DNA of 64,000 nt from Paenibacillus vietnamensis (GCF_020169515.1 NZ_JAHMHW010000006.1:226069-290068), one strand, 5' to 3'. Positions 35,814-44,130 are shown, counted from the first letter of the stretch. Numbers and translations are program-made. The notes: generated from the letters alone by a model not told the origin.

Positions 35814-35852
35814 AAGATGAAATTATTCAATTCGCTTTCACGACCATTAATA

Positions 35853-35882
35853 ATTATATATAAACTATCCTGAAATTGTCAA
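35853..35882 (-). promoter_or_regulatory. Promoter of the NhaP-type antiporter gene
   Basis: Minus strand: TTGACA, then TATATA after 16 nt or TATAAT after 18 nt. A strong SigA-type promoter 150 nt before the start. The 322-bp gap 35704-36025 holds this promoter, the leader hairpin and the rpsR terminator. Confidence 0.85.
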
Positions 35883-35972
35883 TTGCAAGCTACACACATT
35901 TCAATCGATTTATCAACGGATATCCATCTTATCCGGTTCGAAATAATAAGCCATTCATTCCCATACTATGAC

Positions 35973-36000
35973 AAAGGAGCCCGTTATCACGGACTCCTTC
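35973..36000 (-). terminator. Terminator of the rpsF-ssb-rpsR operon
   Basis: Minus strand: GGAGTCCGT-GATA-ACGGGCTCC (9-bp stem with one wobble), then TTTG. The T-run is short. The hairpin resembles the two antiporter leader terminators and is preceded by TACCGAAGGAG. Confidence 0.6.
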
Positions 36001-36025
36001 GGTATAGACATAGTCCCTTGGCGAC

Positions 36026-36310
36026 CTATTCAGTCGTGTAAGGAAGCAGTGCGATTTGACGGGAACGTTTAATTGCGATTGTCAGCAAGCGTTGGTATTT
36101 CGCGCTTGTGCCAGTCACACGGCGTGGCAAAATTTTGCCGCGCTCGCTGATAAACTTCTTCAGCAAATCAGTGTCTTTATAGTCAATGTTAGTAATTTTG
36201 TTTACAGTGAAGAAACAAACTTTACGGCGTTTGTTGCGTCCGCCTTTACGTCCGCTGAACTTACGCTCTGGACGCTCGTCGCCGCCGTTATCTCTTTGCT
36301 TGAAAGCCAT
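36026..36310 (-). CDS. rpsR: 30S ribosomal protein S18
   Basis: Small-subunit protein (94 aa) that pairs with S6 on the 30S platform. The family signature is [17 protein letters not shown], then [19 protein letters not shown] and [17 protein letters not shown]. Only one cysteine (C32) remains, as in zinc-independent S18. It is third in the operon after rpsF and ssb. Confidence 0.98.
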   Translation of the reverse strand: MAFKQRDNGGDERPERKFSGRKGGRNKRRKVCFFTVNKITNIDYKDTDLLKKFISERGKILPRRVTGTSAKYQRLLTIAIKRSRQIALLPYTTE

Positions 36311-36340
36311 GATTCGTATCCTCCGTTTCTCTCGAAAATG

Positions 36341-36865
36341 TTAAAATGGTAAATCATCTTCCGATATATCAATTGGGCGGCCATCATCCTGGAACGGATC
36401 ACGGCTGTCATTGCGCGAGTTGTTGTTAGATCGGCCTCCGCCTCCATAAGAAGCGCCGCCTCCGGAATTGCCTCCGCCACTGCTTGTACCGCCGCCGGAA
36501 CCGCTGTAGCTGCTTCCGCCTTCTTCACGCGCCGCACCGCCTTCGCGGTTAGATTCCAAGAAACGAACGTTATCGGCAATAACCTCGGTCACGTAGACGC
36601 GCTTGCCTTCGTTGTTCTCGTAGTTACGCACCTGAATGCGTCCTTCTACCGCCGTTAAACGGCCTTTGCGCAAATAGTTGGCGCAGGTTTCAGCCAGCTG
36701 CCGCCAGGTTACAACCGGAATAAAATCCGCTTCACGCTCGCCTTGACCCGAAGTAAACGGACGGTCCACTGCGATCGTAAATTGCGTAACGGCGACTCCT
36801 GCAGGCGTATAGCGCAGCTCGGGGTCTCTGGTTAATCTACCAATCAATATAACACGATTCAACAT
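36341..36865 (-). CDS. ssb: Single-stranded DNA-binding protein
   Basis: Binds ssDNA in replication and recombination. An N-terminal OB-fold ([20 protein letters not shown], then [23 protein letters not shown]) covers about 1-105. A Gly/Ser-rich disordered tail (about 115-160) and the protein-interaction tip DISEDDLPF follow. The length, 174 aa, is normal for Bacillales SSB-A. It lies 35 nt after rpsF with GGGAGG before the ATG. Confidence 0.98.
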   Translation of the reverse strand: MLNRVILIGRLTRDPELRYTPAGVAVTQFTIAVDRPFTSGQGEREADFIPVVTWRQLAETCANYLRKGRLTAVEGRIQVRNYENNEGKRVYVTEVIADNVRFLESNREGGAAREEGGSSYSGSGGGTSSGGGNSGGGASYGGGGRSNNNSRNDSRDPFQDDGRPIDISEDDLPF

Positions 36866-36900
36866 CGTCTCCGACCTCCCAATCGAACATCCTGCGTTGA

Positions 36901-37185
36901 CTAAGCTACGTCTCTAACGATCAACGAACGGATAACTTCATCCGAAATCTTCATGATACGGTCAAGTTCATTAATAACTTCAGTCGTTGCGTTGAAGTGT
37001 ACCAGAACGAAGTAACCGTCACGAAGCTTGTTGATCTCATACGCAAGACGGCGTTTGCCGATCACATCTGTCTTAGTGACCTCTCCACCGTTGGAGATGA
37101 TGCCATTGAATTTATCAACGAGAGCTTGAACGTTTTCTTGTTCAACATCCGGACGAATGATGTACATCACTTCATATTTGCGCAT
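36901..37185 (-). CDS. rpsF: 30S ribosomal protein S6
   Basis: A 94-aa platform protein, first gene of the rpsF-ssb-rpsR operon. The start [17 protein letters not shown] and the middle segment [24 protein letters not shown] are typical. The S6:S18 complex in many Firmicutes binds its own mRNA leader to repress the operon, and a strong promoter and leader are present upstream. RBS AAAAGGAGGTGA is 6 nt before the ATG. Confidence 0.98.
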   Translation of the reverse strand: MRKYEVMYIIRPDVEQENVQALVDKFNGIISNGGEVTKTDVIGKRRLAYEINKLRDGYFVLVHFNATTEVINELDRIMKISDEVIRSLIVRDVA

Positions 37186-37258
37186 ATTGTTTCACCTCCT
37201 TTTGGACTAACGGCCCCATAAATGGAGCAAGGAACGAGCATTGTGCTCGCATCTCTAT

Positions 37259-37287
37259 ACTATACCAAAACCGCTTGCCCATTTCAA
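37259..37287 (-). promoter_or_regulatory. rpsF operon promoter and leader hairpin
   Basis: Minus strand: TTGAAA, 17-nt spacer, TATAGT preceded by TG. The 70-nt leader holds a perfect 6-bp hairpin CGAGCA-CAA-TGCTCG (37235-37249), which may be part of the S6:S18 autoregulatory RNA; the match was not modelled. Confidence 0.8.
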
Positions 37288-37416
37288 GTAAAGGTTTTAT
37301 CTGCTACTTATGCTTATCGGGCGCTCCGCAAATACTAATGACCGGACTGCTGCAATCCGGCTGAAATCCGGCAGCCGGCAGCCAATACATTTCTGACTTG
37401 GATGGAGGCATCAATA

Positions 37417-37602
37417 ATGGGCGAATGGACTTTGTTCTCACCCGGCGACAGGGCGCCGAATGACGGCGTATATATCGAGACAGGCGTAAACTCATTTCAT
37501 ATGGGTATCCAGAACCCGAAGAAGGTTAGTCTAAACAGAGGCCAGCGTTTTCCCGAGACATCCAATCATGAGCGCAAATGGAAGCGCATGGGGCACAACT
37601 GA
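37417..37602 (+). CDS. YjzC family protein (61 aa)
   Basis: A small soluble protein of the YjzC family, known from Bacillus but without known function. MGEWTLFSPGDRAPNDGVYIE matches the family start, and the end NRGQRFPETSNHERKW matches the conserved FPET-NH-R-W block. I chose ATG 37417 with GGAGG 8 nt upstream. It is alone on the plus strand between rpsF and the HhH gene. A G+C-rich 11-bp stem lies at 37657-37680 but lacks a T-run. Confidence 0.85.
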   Translation: MGEWTLFSPGDRAPNDGVYIETGVNSFHMGIQNPKKVSLNRGQRFPETSNHERKWKRMGHN

Positions 37603-37689
37603 CTAACGCTGTCATTCTGTTGGTGCGGCCGTTACGGTCAAGCTGGATCTGTCAGAACGGAGGCTCGTTCGAGTCTCCGTCTTGCGGCG

Positions 37690-38154
37690 TTAAGATTTAT
37701 CGTACCAAGCTTTTGCCGGTCGGTCAGAAGGATAGCCGTGCTTCTCCCGGTACGATTTGCGTTCGACGGTAAAATCCCACCACTGCTTGCCGCTGCCAGG
37801 ATGGGCTGCATGATGTACGGCCAGCCTCATAACGTCTTCTACGCACGGATCCATCCAGACGCCATGCAGACGCTCCAGACGCTCGACAAGCTCCGCTCCG
37901 CTCTCCCCGCCCGCTTTAATATCCTCCAGCGAATAGAAGCCTAATTCGACCAAATGATGCGCCAGCTTCGGGCCGATGGACGGAATACGTTGAAATCGGG
38001 CCATGGCTAGCAGATACGCCGCCCGTTCCTCCGTAACTTCCAGACTCACGCATAACTGCTCTGCCGTCATATTGGCAAGCTCGTTCAGCTTAAGCTTTGC
38101 CTGTCGCAAATGTTTGCGCTCCGATTCCGTTAACGGCAGCTTAGGTGTACTCAT
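37690..38154 (-). CDS. Helix-hairpin-helix protein of the Cdd1 (pathogenicity locus) family
   Basis: A 154-aa protein with a helix-hairpin-helix region (FQRIPSIGPKLAHHLVELGFYSLED, about 55-80) and the family-defining C-terminal part LHGVWMDPCVEDVMRLAVHHA then WWDFTVERKSYREKHGYP. HhH motifs usually contact DNA backbone; no enzymatic domain is seen. The family label 'pathogenicity locus' is historical and does not imply virulence. ATG is preceded by AAAGGGG at 10 nt. Confidence 0.85.
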   Translation of the reverse strand: MSTPKLPLTESERKHLRQAKLKLNELANMTAEQLCVSLEVTEERAAYLLAMARFQRIPSIGPKLAHHLVELGFYSLEDIKAGGESGAELVERLERLHGVWMDPCVEDVMRLAVHHAAHPGSGKQWWDFTVERKSYREKHGYPSDRPAKAWYDKS

Positions 38155-38191
38155 GCGTTATTGTCCCCTTTCCGATTTAGATCTATAAAAT

Positions 38192-38218
38192 AAAAAAACG
38201 ATCCGTTATACGAATCGT
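38192..38218 (-). terminator. Terminator after tRNA-Ser
   Basis: Minus strand: ACGATTCG-TATAA-CGGATCGT (8 bp with one wobble), followed by TTTTTTT, 20 nt after the tRNA 3' end. Confidence 0.9.
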
Positions 38219-38237
38219 CTGAATTGTTATTGTTATG

Positions 38238-38328
38238 GCGGAGAAGGTGGGATTCGAACCCACGCACGCTGTGACACGCCTAGCTGATTTCGAGTCAGCC
38301 CCCTTGGGCCTCTTGGGTACCTCTCCGC
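38238..38328 (-). tRNA. tRNA-Ser (anticodon CGA)
   Basis: A 91-nt class II tRNA on the minus strand. The acceptor stem is GCGGAGA with TTCTCCGC, the anticodon stem GCTGA/TCAGC with loop CTCGAAA, giving CGA (codon UCG). A long variable arm follows, and then GTGGGTTCGAATCCCAC as the T arm. CCA is not encoded. It sits between the DUF951 and HhH genes. Confidence 0.97.
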
Positions 38329-38397
38329 ATGTAAAACTTATATTAGCATACAGCTTGTCCTTTTGCAAGTGGTTTAAATTATTTTTTAAAAAAATTT

Positions 38398-38616
38398 TTA
38401 AGATTCCGTTTGGCTCTCCTCGCTCGTTTTGGAGCGAAGCACCTTCTTCATGTTTTTCTCGAACTTGGCCCTTGGGATAAGCACGCTGTGTTTGCAGCCG
38501 ACGCATTTAATCCGGATATCCATCCCCATCCGGATAATTTCCATTTCATTCGAGCCGCACGGATGCTGCTTTTTCATTTGAACGACATCGCCCAATTCGA
38601 ATTGCTTACGCTCCAT
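38398..38616 (-). CDS. DUF951 family protein
   Basis: A 72-aa protein with the DUF951 pattern LGDVVQMKKQHPCGSNEMEIIRMGMDIRIKC then CVGCKHSVLIPRAKFEKN. Four cysteines and a nearby histidine suggest a small zinc ribbon, though no function is known. It lies directly after mscS (1 nt between stop and start), with AAGGGAGG 8 nt before ATG, so they are likely co-transcribed. It occurs near the S6 operon in many Bacillales. Confidence 0.93.
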   Translation of the reverse strand: MERKQFELGDVVQMKKQHPCGSNEMEIIRMGMDIRIKCVGCKHSVLIPRAKFEKNMKKVLRSKTSEESQTES

Positions 38617-38617
38617 C

Positions 38618-39496
38618 CTATACGCCTCCCTTTTCGTTTCGGTGATAGGTCACCATTTTCGGGTAAGGAATTTCGATGCCGCTTGCATCCAGCGCTTTCT
38701 TGATCTCCATATTGATTTTGCGGACGACCATCGGATGCGTGTTCGGCCGGCACTCCGCAATGACGCGCAGCGTAACGCTGGTCGGCGCTATAGCTTGTAT
38801 GCCCAGCACCTCAGGGGCGTTGACCAGATTCTCATCCTTCAAGCCGATCATCGTTTCGCGGATGACCTCGAGCGCACGGTCGACCTCTTCCTCGAATGCG
38901 ATCTGTATATCGACTACGGCCAACGAGTTGTTAATTGAAAAATTCGTAACTTCATTAATCATGCCGTTCGGAACGATATGCACCTCTCCCGTCCAGCTCT
39001 GAATTCGGGTCGTACGCAGGCCGATCATCTCCACCGTACCTTTATAGGTGCTCGTTTGAATGACGTCGCCTACCGCGAACTGATCTTCAAGCACGATGAA
39101 GAAACCCGTAATAATATCCTTCACCAGACTTTGCGCCCCGAAGCCGATCGCCAAGCCGAGCACGCCTGCCCCTGCCAGCAGCGGCCCCAAATTGATACCG
39201 AACTCCGACATGACGAGCATCGCAGCAATAAAATAAACAACATAAGAGCTCACGTTTTTGAGAAGCTTGCCGAGCGTTCTCATTCGTCTGACATGATTGG
39301 GCAGCCTTTTGCTTTCACGGTTCAATACGCCGCGGTCAATGGTTTTATGTATGGCCCACACGATCAGCCTGCTTACGACCAAAATAAACACTACGCGCAA
39401 AGCAGCATTCCCGAAGCTTAGCCAAAGATCCTGATTAGTCAACCCATTGACCGTATCTGTATAAACTTCACTAATATCCGTTAAATTTTTATCCAT
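38618..39496 (-). CDS. Small-conductance mechanosensitive channel (MscS family)
   Basis: A 292-aa channel relieving osmotic downshock. There are three membrane segments in about 20-120; the pore helix region reads LLAGAGVLGLAIGFGAQSLVKDIITGFFIVLEDQF, the MscS signature. Then follow the beta domain (VGDVIQTSTYKGTVEMIGLRTT) and the C-terminal alpha/beta region. B. subtilis YkuT is the closest known type. I chose ATG 39496 with AAGGAGG 7 nt upstream. Confidence 0.95.
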   Translation of the reverse strand: MDKNLTDISEVYTDTVNGLTNQDLWLSFGNAALRVVFILVVSRLIVWAIHKTIDRGVLNRESKRLPNHVRRMRTLGKLLKNVSSYVVYFIAAMLVMSEFGINLGPLLAGAGVLGLAIGFGAQSLVKDIITGFFIVLEDQFAVGDVIQTSTYKGTVEMIGLRTTRIQSWTGEVHIVPNGMINEVTNFSINNSLAVVDIQIAFEEEVDRALEVIRETMIGLKDENLVNAPEVLGIQAIAPTSVTLRVIAECRPNTHPMVVRKINMEIKKALDASGIEIPYPKMVTYHRNEKGGV

Positions 39497-39537
39497 CAAA
39501 TATCCTCCTTCGCCTTGCTTTCCCTTCCGCCCTCCAT

Positions 39538-39777
39538 TTACATCTCTATTGGTTCATACCCTGAAGCCACCTGCTTAAAAATCCCTCTGATTTCAACGTT
39601 TTCCTGAACGATGACTTCCTTTACCATCTTGACATCCTCTTCCGGAAAATGGATCGACAACGCACAGCCAGCCGTAATTTCCTTTGGGGTCGGACATATA
39701 TCGATTTCAATTTCCGCATACTCCAGCAGCATCTCCGCTCTAAGTGCCTGCTGCGTGGAATCGAATGCAATTAACAT
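39538..39777 (-). CDS. DUF3343 protein, putative Se/S carrier-like
   Basis: A 79-aa protein of the DUF3343 family. The start MLIAFDSTQQALRAEMLLE and the segment CPTPKEITAGCALSIHF match the family, with two cysteines (about 28 and 38). Members have been proposed to carry sulfur or selenium and are often close to cysteine desulfurase genes; here a cysteine desulfurase lies 1.3 kb upstream. I chose ATG 39777 with GGAGG 7 nt before. The function is inferred. Confidence 0.85.
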   Translation of the reverse strand: MLIAFDSTQQALRAEMLLEYAEIEIDICPTPKEITAGCALSIHFPEEDVKMVKEVIVQENVEIRGIFKQVASGYEPIEM

Positions 39778-39909
39778 AAGGCGCCCTCCACTCAAAAATG
39801 CTTTTCACATTTCTTCACAACAATAATGCTCATCCTATAACTATCGCACGTATAAAATGGTTGTCCCAACCATATACTAGTAACATATTTGTTCTATCGG
39901 AGGGATCCT

Positions 39910-40515
39910 ATGAAGCTTCCATTTATGAAAGAGACGCCTCTTAAAGTGCCTTACACGACGGCTAATGTGATTGGAATGCTCGTCAATCGAATGACTAACA
40001 TGCTCGAAGAGTTGGCGGCTCACCGCCCTATTGTCGTCGTTTGCGTCGGTACCGACCGTTCCACCGGAGATGCTCTAGGTCCCCTGATCGGAACGAGCTT
40101 ATCCAAATACCGGAGCTCTCATTTCAATTTATACGGAACCCTGGAAGAACCCGTTCATGCCATGAATCTCGATGATACTCTTATGGAAATTAACCGCCGC
40201 TTTCACAAGCCCTTTGTTATCGGTATCGATGCATGCCTCGGTCAGGTTTCGAGCGTCGGAAGCATCCAGGTAGGCATGGGTCCCGTCCGCCCCGGAGCAG
40301 GCGTGAACAAAGAGCTCCCTCCTGTCGGCGATATTCATGTTACGGGCATCGTCAACGTCGGAGGCTTCATGGAATACTTTGTTTTGCAGAACACTCGTCT
40401 GCATCTCGTTATGAAGATGGCCGACATCATTTCACTTAGTCTTTTCACTGCTATTGCAAACCATGCATCCTCAATCAGCGCCATCGAACAAACGGCTGCC
40501 GGCGATAACAGCTAA
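39910..40515 (+). CDS. yyaC: YyaC, spore protease-like protein
   Basis: A 201-aa protein of the YyaC/DUF1256 family, related in fold to the spore germination protease GPR and found in the forespore. Motifs are VVCVGTDRSTGDALGPLIGTSL, LYGTLEEPVHAMNL, FVIGIDACLGQVSSVGSIQVG and PVGDIHVTGIVNVGGFMEYFVLQNT. The start ATG has GGAGG 7 nt upstream. It points away from the DUF3343 gene. Sporulation-specific regulation is assumed from the B. subtilis orthologue; a SigF or SigG promoter was not located. Confidence 0.93.
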   Translation: MKLPFMKETPLKVPYTTANVIGMLVNRMTNMLEELAAHRPIVVVCVGTDRSTGDALGPLIGTSLSKYRSSHFNLYGTLEEPVHAMNLDDTLMEINRRFHKPFVIGIDACLGQVSSVGSIQVGMGPVRPGAGVNKELPPVGDIHVTGIVNVGGFMEYFVLQNTRLHLVMKMADIISLSLFTAIANHASSISAIEQTAAGDNS

Positions 40516-40541
40516 CTTTTATATTCCTTCGAATGTATGAA

Positions 40542-41024
40542 TTATTTAGCGTTTGCAACAGCCTTCAATTCCTCCGGAGTAAGCGGATATGCCGACTCGC
40601 CCTTTGAGAGCGGCTTCGCATAAACATACGAATTATCCCGGTTATGAATAGCGGAGAAAACCGCTCCATCCTTATCCTCATTTACGATCGCAATGGAAAA
40701 GCTTAGATCACTGCCCTGCTCGGCGAAGGCATTGTAGCGAACGATGCCTACTTTCCCTTTTTGCTGAGGCAAAATGCTTTGCATTGCTGACAATTGCTGC
40801 TGGAACTGCTTGACATCCTGTTGATGGACGGCGATATCTTCCTTCAATCGGATAATAACATCCTCCAAATTCGTTACGCCTGTATTCCCCATTACAGCCG
40901 TATACTGTTTCCTTAGCTTTTTCAACCGCCTGCCGATTACGGCTATCCAGATAAACATGATCACAACGACTACCGCTAATCCAACGGTTACTGCATTCAT
41001 CGGATTTGTTGTCCAGTCTTCCAT
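40542..41024 (-). CDS. DUF4446 membrane-associated protein
   Basis: A 160-aa protein with an N-terminal membrane helix (about 11-32, AVTVGLAVVVVIMFIWIAVI), a short coiled coil (about 55-90) and a C-terminal beta-rich domain with GIVRYNAFAEQGSDLSFSIAIVNEDKDG, the family signature. Function unknown; it is common next to parB in Bacillales. Two convergent genes flank it: yyaC ends 26 nt away. Confidence 0.9.
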   Translation of the reverse strand: MEDWTTNPMNAVTVGLAVVVVIMFIWIAVIGRRLKKLRKQYTAVMGNTGVTNLEDVIIRLKEDIAVHQQDVKQFQQQLSAMQSILPQQKGKVGIVRYNAFAEQGSDLSFSIAIVNEDKDGAVFSAIHNRDNSYVYAKPLSKGESAYPLTPEELKAVANAK

Positions 41025-41056
41025 GCTATTCTTCCGCCCCCATTTAATTGCTAAAC

Positions 41057-42229
41057 CTAACCCCTGTACTGCTCAACAATTTCCTTAACCGCTAAAGTCA
41101 AGGCATCTATATCCGACTCCGTCGAATAGATGCCTACGCTTGCGCGTACGGCACCTGTATCCGTAGTCCCTGCACAGGCATGAGCGAGCGGCGAACAATG
41201 AAAGCCTGCCCTTACCGCAATATGATAATGCTGATCCAATATAAAAGACAGCTCCGACGGATCGATTCCTTCCACGTTAAAGGCGACAATTCCTGTCCGC
41301 GGTTGTTCGGCTTTCGGTCCCAGCAGCTTGACGCCCTCGATCGGCTGAAGGCCTTCTATCAGGCGCTGCGCCAGTGACCATTCTTTCTGATGGATGTGCT
41401 GCACGGTCTCATTCAACACATGCTGAACACCTATTTTAAGACCGGCAAGCCCCGGGGTATTTTGGGTTCCTGCTTCGTACCGGTCGGGCCTCACCTTAGG
41501 CTGTTCTTTCGCCTCGGACTGGCTTCCGGTGCCGCCATGCAGCAGCGGTTCGAGATCAAGCTCGGGATCTATGTACAGTCCGCCCGTCCCTTGAGGGCCA
41601 AGCAGCCCTTTATGTCCCGGAAAAGCCAACATATGAATACCCATTGCCCGTACGTCAACCGGTATGATGCCCGCACTTTGCGCCGCGTCAACGAGCAGCT
41701 TAATTCCATGCTTTCTTGTTATTTCCGCGATTTCCGCAACCGGCATGATCGTTCCTAACAAGTTCGAGCTGTGGTTGACGACGGCCAATGTCGTATTCGG
41801 CTGTATCGCTTTCGCGACATCATCTAAGTTAATGTTTCCACTCTCATCGCCTTCTATATAAGTGACCTGAATACCAATCTTTTGCTCCAAATAAAACAGA
41901 GGCCGCCTAACCGAATTATGTTCGACGGTTGTTGCAATGACATGATCCCCCGGCTTCAGCCAGCCTTTTATCGCCATATTCAATGCCATCGTTGTATTGG
42001 AAGCAAAAGCGATGTCATTCGGATTTTTTATATTGAACAGCTTGCTCAGTTGTTTTCTAGTATCAAATAGAACCCGGCTTGCCCGCACCGCCATGGCATG
42101 GCTTCCCCTGCCAGGATTTGCCGCATCATGAAGCATGGCTTGTACGACAGCATCGGTTACGGCCGGAGGCTTAGGCCAAGATGTTGCTGCATGATCCAAA
42201 TAAATAATCGATTGTTCATTGTTTATCAA
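41057..42229 (-). CDS. Cysteine desulfurase family protein (aminotransferase class V)
   Basis: A PLP-dependent, 390-aa enzyme of the SufS/NifS-type subfamily that takes sulfur from cysteine. It starts IIYLDHAATSWPKPPAV. PLP contacts are TTVEHNSVRRPL, LVDAAQSAGI and the Schiff-base lysine in FPGHKGLLGPQGTGG. The catalytic cysteine motif is GFHCSPLAH near the C-terminus. It is likely an acceptor-specific, stand-alone enzyme, since no scaffold genes are adjacent. A DUF3343 gene, commonly its partner, lies 1.3 kb downstream. Confidence 0.93.
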   Translation of the reverse strand: MINNEQSIIYLDHAATSWPKPPAVTDAVVQAMLHDAANPGRGSHAMAVRASRVLFDTRKQLSKLFNIKNPNDIAFASNTTMALNMAIKGWLKPGDHVIATTVEHNSVRRPLFYLEQKIGIQVTYIEGDESGNINLDDVAKAIQPNTTLAVVNHSSNLLGTIMPVAEIAEITRKHGIKLLVDAAQSAGIIPVDVRAMGIHMLAFPGHKGLLGPQGTGGLYIDPELDLEPLLHGGTGSQSEAKEQPKVRPDRYEAGTQNTPGLAGLKIGVQHVLNETVQHIHQKEWSLAQRLIEGLQPIEGVKLLGPKAEQPRTGIVAFNVEGIDPSELSFILDQHYHIAVRAGFHCSPLAHACAGTTDTGAVRASVGIYSTESDIDALTLAVKEIVEQYRG

Positions 42230-42263
42230 TGTTATTCACACCTTCCGCAGCTCGGGTTTCGCA

Positions 42264-42324
42264 ACAATGGCATACCTTAGTTTAATCTTTCAAAAGCAAG
42301 ATTACAACCAAGGTATGCCATTGT
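42264..42324. repeat. Long inverted repeat between parB and cysteine desulfurase gene
   Basis: A perfect 15-bp inverted repeat, ACAATGGCATACCTT (42264-42278) and its complement (42310-42324), with a second internal pair (TAATCTT/AAGATTA). It has no T-run on either strand, so it is not an obvious terminator. It lies in the 114-bp gap between the parB stop and the cysteine desulfurase start. Confidence 0.8.
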
Positions 42325-42343
42325 ATATGAATCGATTATGGGA

Positions 42344-43198
42344 TTATGCCATCTGTTGAAGCAGCTCCAGCAGCCTCTCTAAATCTTGCTTGCTGTAGTA
42401 TTGAAGCTCGATTTTTCCTTTATCCTTTTGCTGCTTAATTTTTACGGTCGTTTTAAAACGTTCCCGAAGCGACTCTTCCAGGTGATCAATGTAAGGATCC
42501 CTTTTTTTCTGTTTAACGGCAGTCTTTTGTTCCGGCTGTTTTTTGGTATCCAGTTTCTGAATCGCCTCTTCCAGATCCCGAACGCTCCATTCCTGCGCTA
42601 CAGTCTGCTCCGCTAATTCCTTTTGAACCTTTTCATCTTTAATTCCGACAAGTGCCCGGGCATGTCCCATCGATATTGTTCCACGTGAAACATTGTCCTT
42701 AATATCGGAGGGCAAACTAAGCAGTCTCACAAAATTCGCAATATGAGAACGTGATTTCCCAACCTTCATCGATAGTTCTTCTTGGGTAAGCTTGAACTTA
42801 TCGATCAAAGCCTGATAGGCAACCGCAACCTCAATTGCATTTAAATCCTCGCGTTGAAGATTTTCAATCAGTGCAATTTCCATTACCTGCTGATCGGTAA
42901 ATGTCCGAACGACTGCAGGAATTGTTTTATTCCCGCAATATTGAGAAGCACGGAAGCGTCTTTCGCCGGCAATGATTTCATAGCCTTTAAGAACAGTACG
43001 AACGATGATCGGTTGAATAACTCCATGCTGCTTTATAGACTCAGCTAATTCCTTGATCGACTCCTCATCAAACGTCTTGCGAGGCTGATACGGATTCGGT
43101 CTTAGCTGCGACAATGTAATTTCAATCACCTTATCATCATCGTTTACCGAAAGCGATGGAATAAGCGCATCCAGCCCTCTACCTAGCCGCTTGCTCAT
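42344..43198 (-). CDS. parB: Chromosome-partitioning protein ParB (Spo0J)
   Basis: CTP-dependent clamp that binds parS and loads SMC, 284 aa. The N-terminal CTPase region shows NPYQPRKTFDEESIKELAES, then [14 protein letters not shown] (GERRxR) and [12 protein letters not shown]; the HTH with VGKSRSHIANFVRLLSLP follows. The C-terminal dimerisation part ends LLELLQQM. It overlaps parA by 20 nt and contains a parS site inside its own coding sequence. Confidence 0.97.
   Translation of the reverse strand: MSKRLGRGLDALIPSLSVNDDDKVIEITLSQLRPNPYQPRKTFDEESIKELAESIKQHGVIQPIIVRTVLKGYEIIAGERRFRASQYCGNKTIPAVVRTFTDQQVMEIALIENLQREDLNAIEVAVAYQALIDKFKLTQEELSMKVGKSRSHIANFVRLLSLPSDIKDNVSRGTISMGHARALVGIKDEKVQKELAEQTVAQEWSVRDLEEAIQKLDTKKQPEQKTAVKQKKRDPYIDHLEESLRERFKTTVKIKQQKDKGKIELQYYSKQDLERLLELLQQMA
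42677..42692. promoter_or_regulatory. parS site inside parB
   Basis: TGTTCCACGTGAAACA matches the Bacillus consensus TGTTNCACGTGAAACA exactly. It lies in the parB coding region, as one of the known parS sites does in B. subtilis. Confidence 0.95.
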
Positions 43199-43952
43199 AC
43201 ATGATCACTTCCTTCGCGAGTTCAGTATAAACTTCTGCACCTTTAGATCTTGGGTCGTATGTGATGATAGCTTGTCCATGTGAAGGCGCTTCGCTCAAAC
43301 GTACGTTGCGCGGAATAATCGTCTGGTACACCTTTTGTTGGAAATATTTTTTGACCTCTTCGATGACCTGGATCCCGAGGTTTGTTCTTGCGTCCAGCAT
43401 CGTTAACAGGACGCCTTCGATTTGCAGAGATGTATTTAAATGCTTCTGAACAAGCCGAACCGTATTCAACAATTGGCTCAACCCTTCAAGAGCATAATAT
43501 TCGCATTGAATTGGGATTAAAACCGAATCAGCGGCCGTGAGGGAGTTAATCGTCAAAATGCCTAGCGACGGAGGACAGTCGATTAAGATATAATCAAAAT
43601 CGCCTTTTACTAATTGCAGCGATTTCTTCAACCGCAGCTCCCGCGAAATCGTAGGAACTAACTCGATTTCCGCTCCTGCCAATTGAATAGTGGCCGGTAC
43701 AATTTTCAAACCTTGAACGCTTGTCTCAAACATGGCATCCTTCGGATGGACATCATTAATAAGAACATCGTAGATGCAATTTGTTACATCGCCCTTATTA
43801 ATACCTAGTCCGCTAGTGGAATTGCCTTGCGGATCTATATCGACAAGCAATACTCTTTTGCCTAACGAAGCTAGGCATGCTGCTAAATTGACAGACGTTG
43901 TCGTCTTTCCGACACCGCCCTTCTGATTTGCGATTGCAATAATCTTCGACAA
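43179..43952 (-). CDS. parA: Chromosome-partitioning ATPase ParA (Soj)
   Basis: Walker-type ATPase that binds nucleoid DNA, works with ParB in origin segregation and regulates DnaA (257 aa). The deviant Walker A IANQKGGVGKTTTSVNLAACL is at about 6-26, Walker A' VLLVDIDPQGNSTSGLG at about 34-50, and Walker B DYILIDCPPSLG at about 117-128. It is co-transcribed with parB and points away from noc across a 390-bp gap that holds no gene (43953-44342). Confidence 0.97.
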   Translation of the reverse strand: MSKIIAIANQKGGVGKTTTSVNLAACLASLGKRVLLVDIDPQGNSTSGLGINKGDVTNCIYDVLINDVHPKDAMFETSVQGLKIVPATIQLAGAEIELVPTISRELRLKKSLQLVKGDFDYILIDCPPSLGILTINSLTAADSVLIPIQCEYYALEGLSQLLNTVRLVQKHLNTSLQIEGVLLTMLDARTNLGIQVIEEVKKYFQQKVYQTIIPRNVRLSEAPSHGQAIITYDPRSKGAEVYTELAKEVIMYEQAAR

Positions 43953-44130
43953 AACCGGCTCACCTCTATGTGTGCAACATTAATTGAAAGCATAACATGA
44001 TGAATCGGATAGCGGGCAGCTTCGTGGCTGATGCTATCCTTCTGGCAACAAACAGCTCGATTCCAGGCAAAATAAAAAGCCAAGCTCGAGTAGAGGATCA
44101 ATCGATACGATCTATTCGCAAACGACAGAT

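Noticed and set aside
37657..37680. Terminator candidate between the YjzC-like gene and the HhH gene
   Set aside because: An 11-bp stem is present but there is no T-run on either strand.
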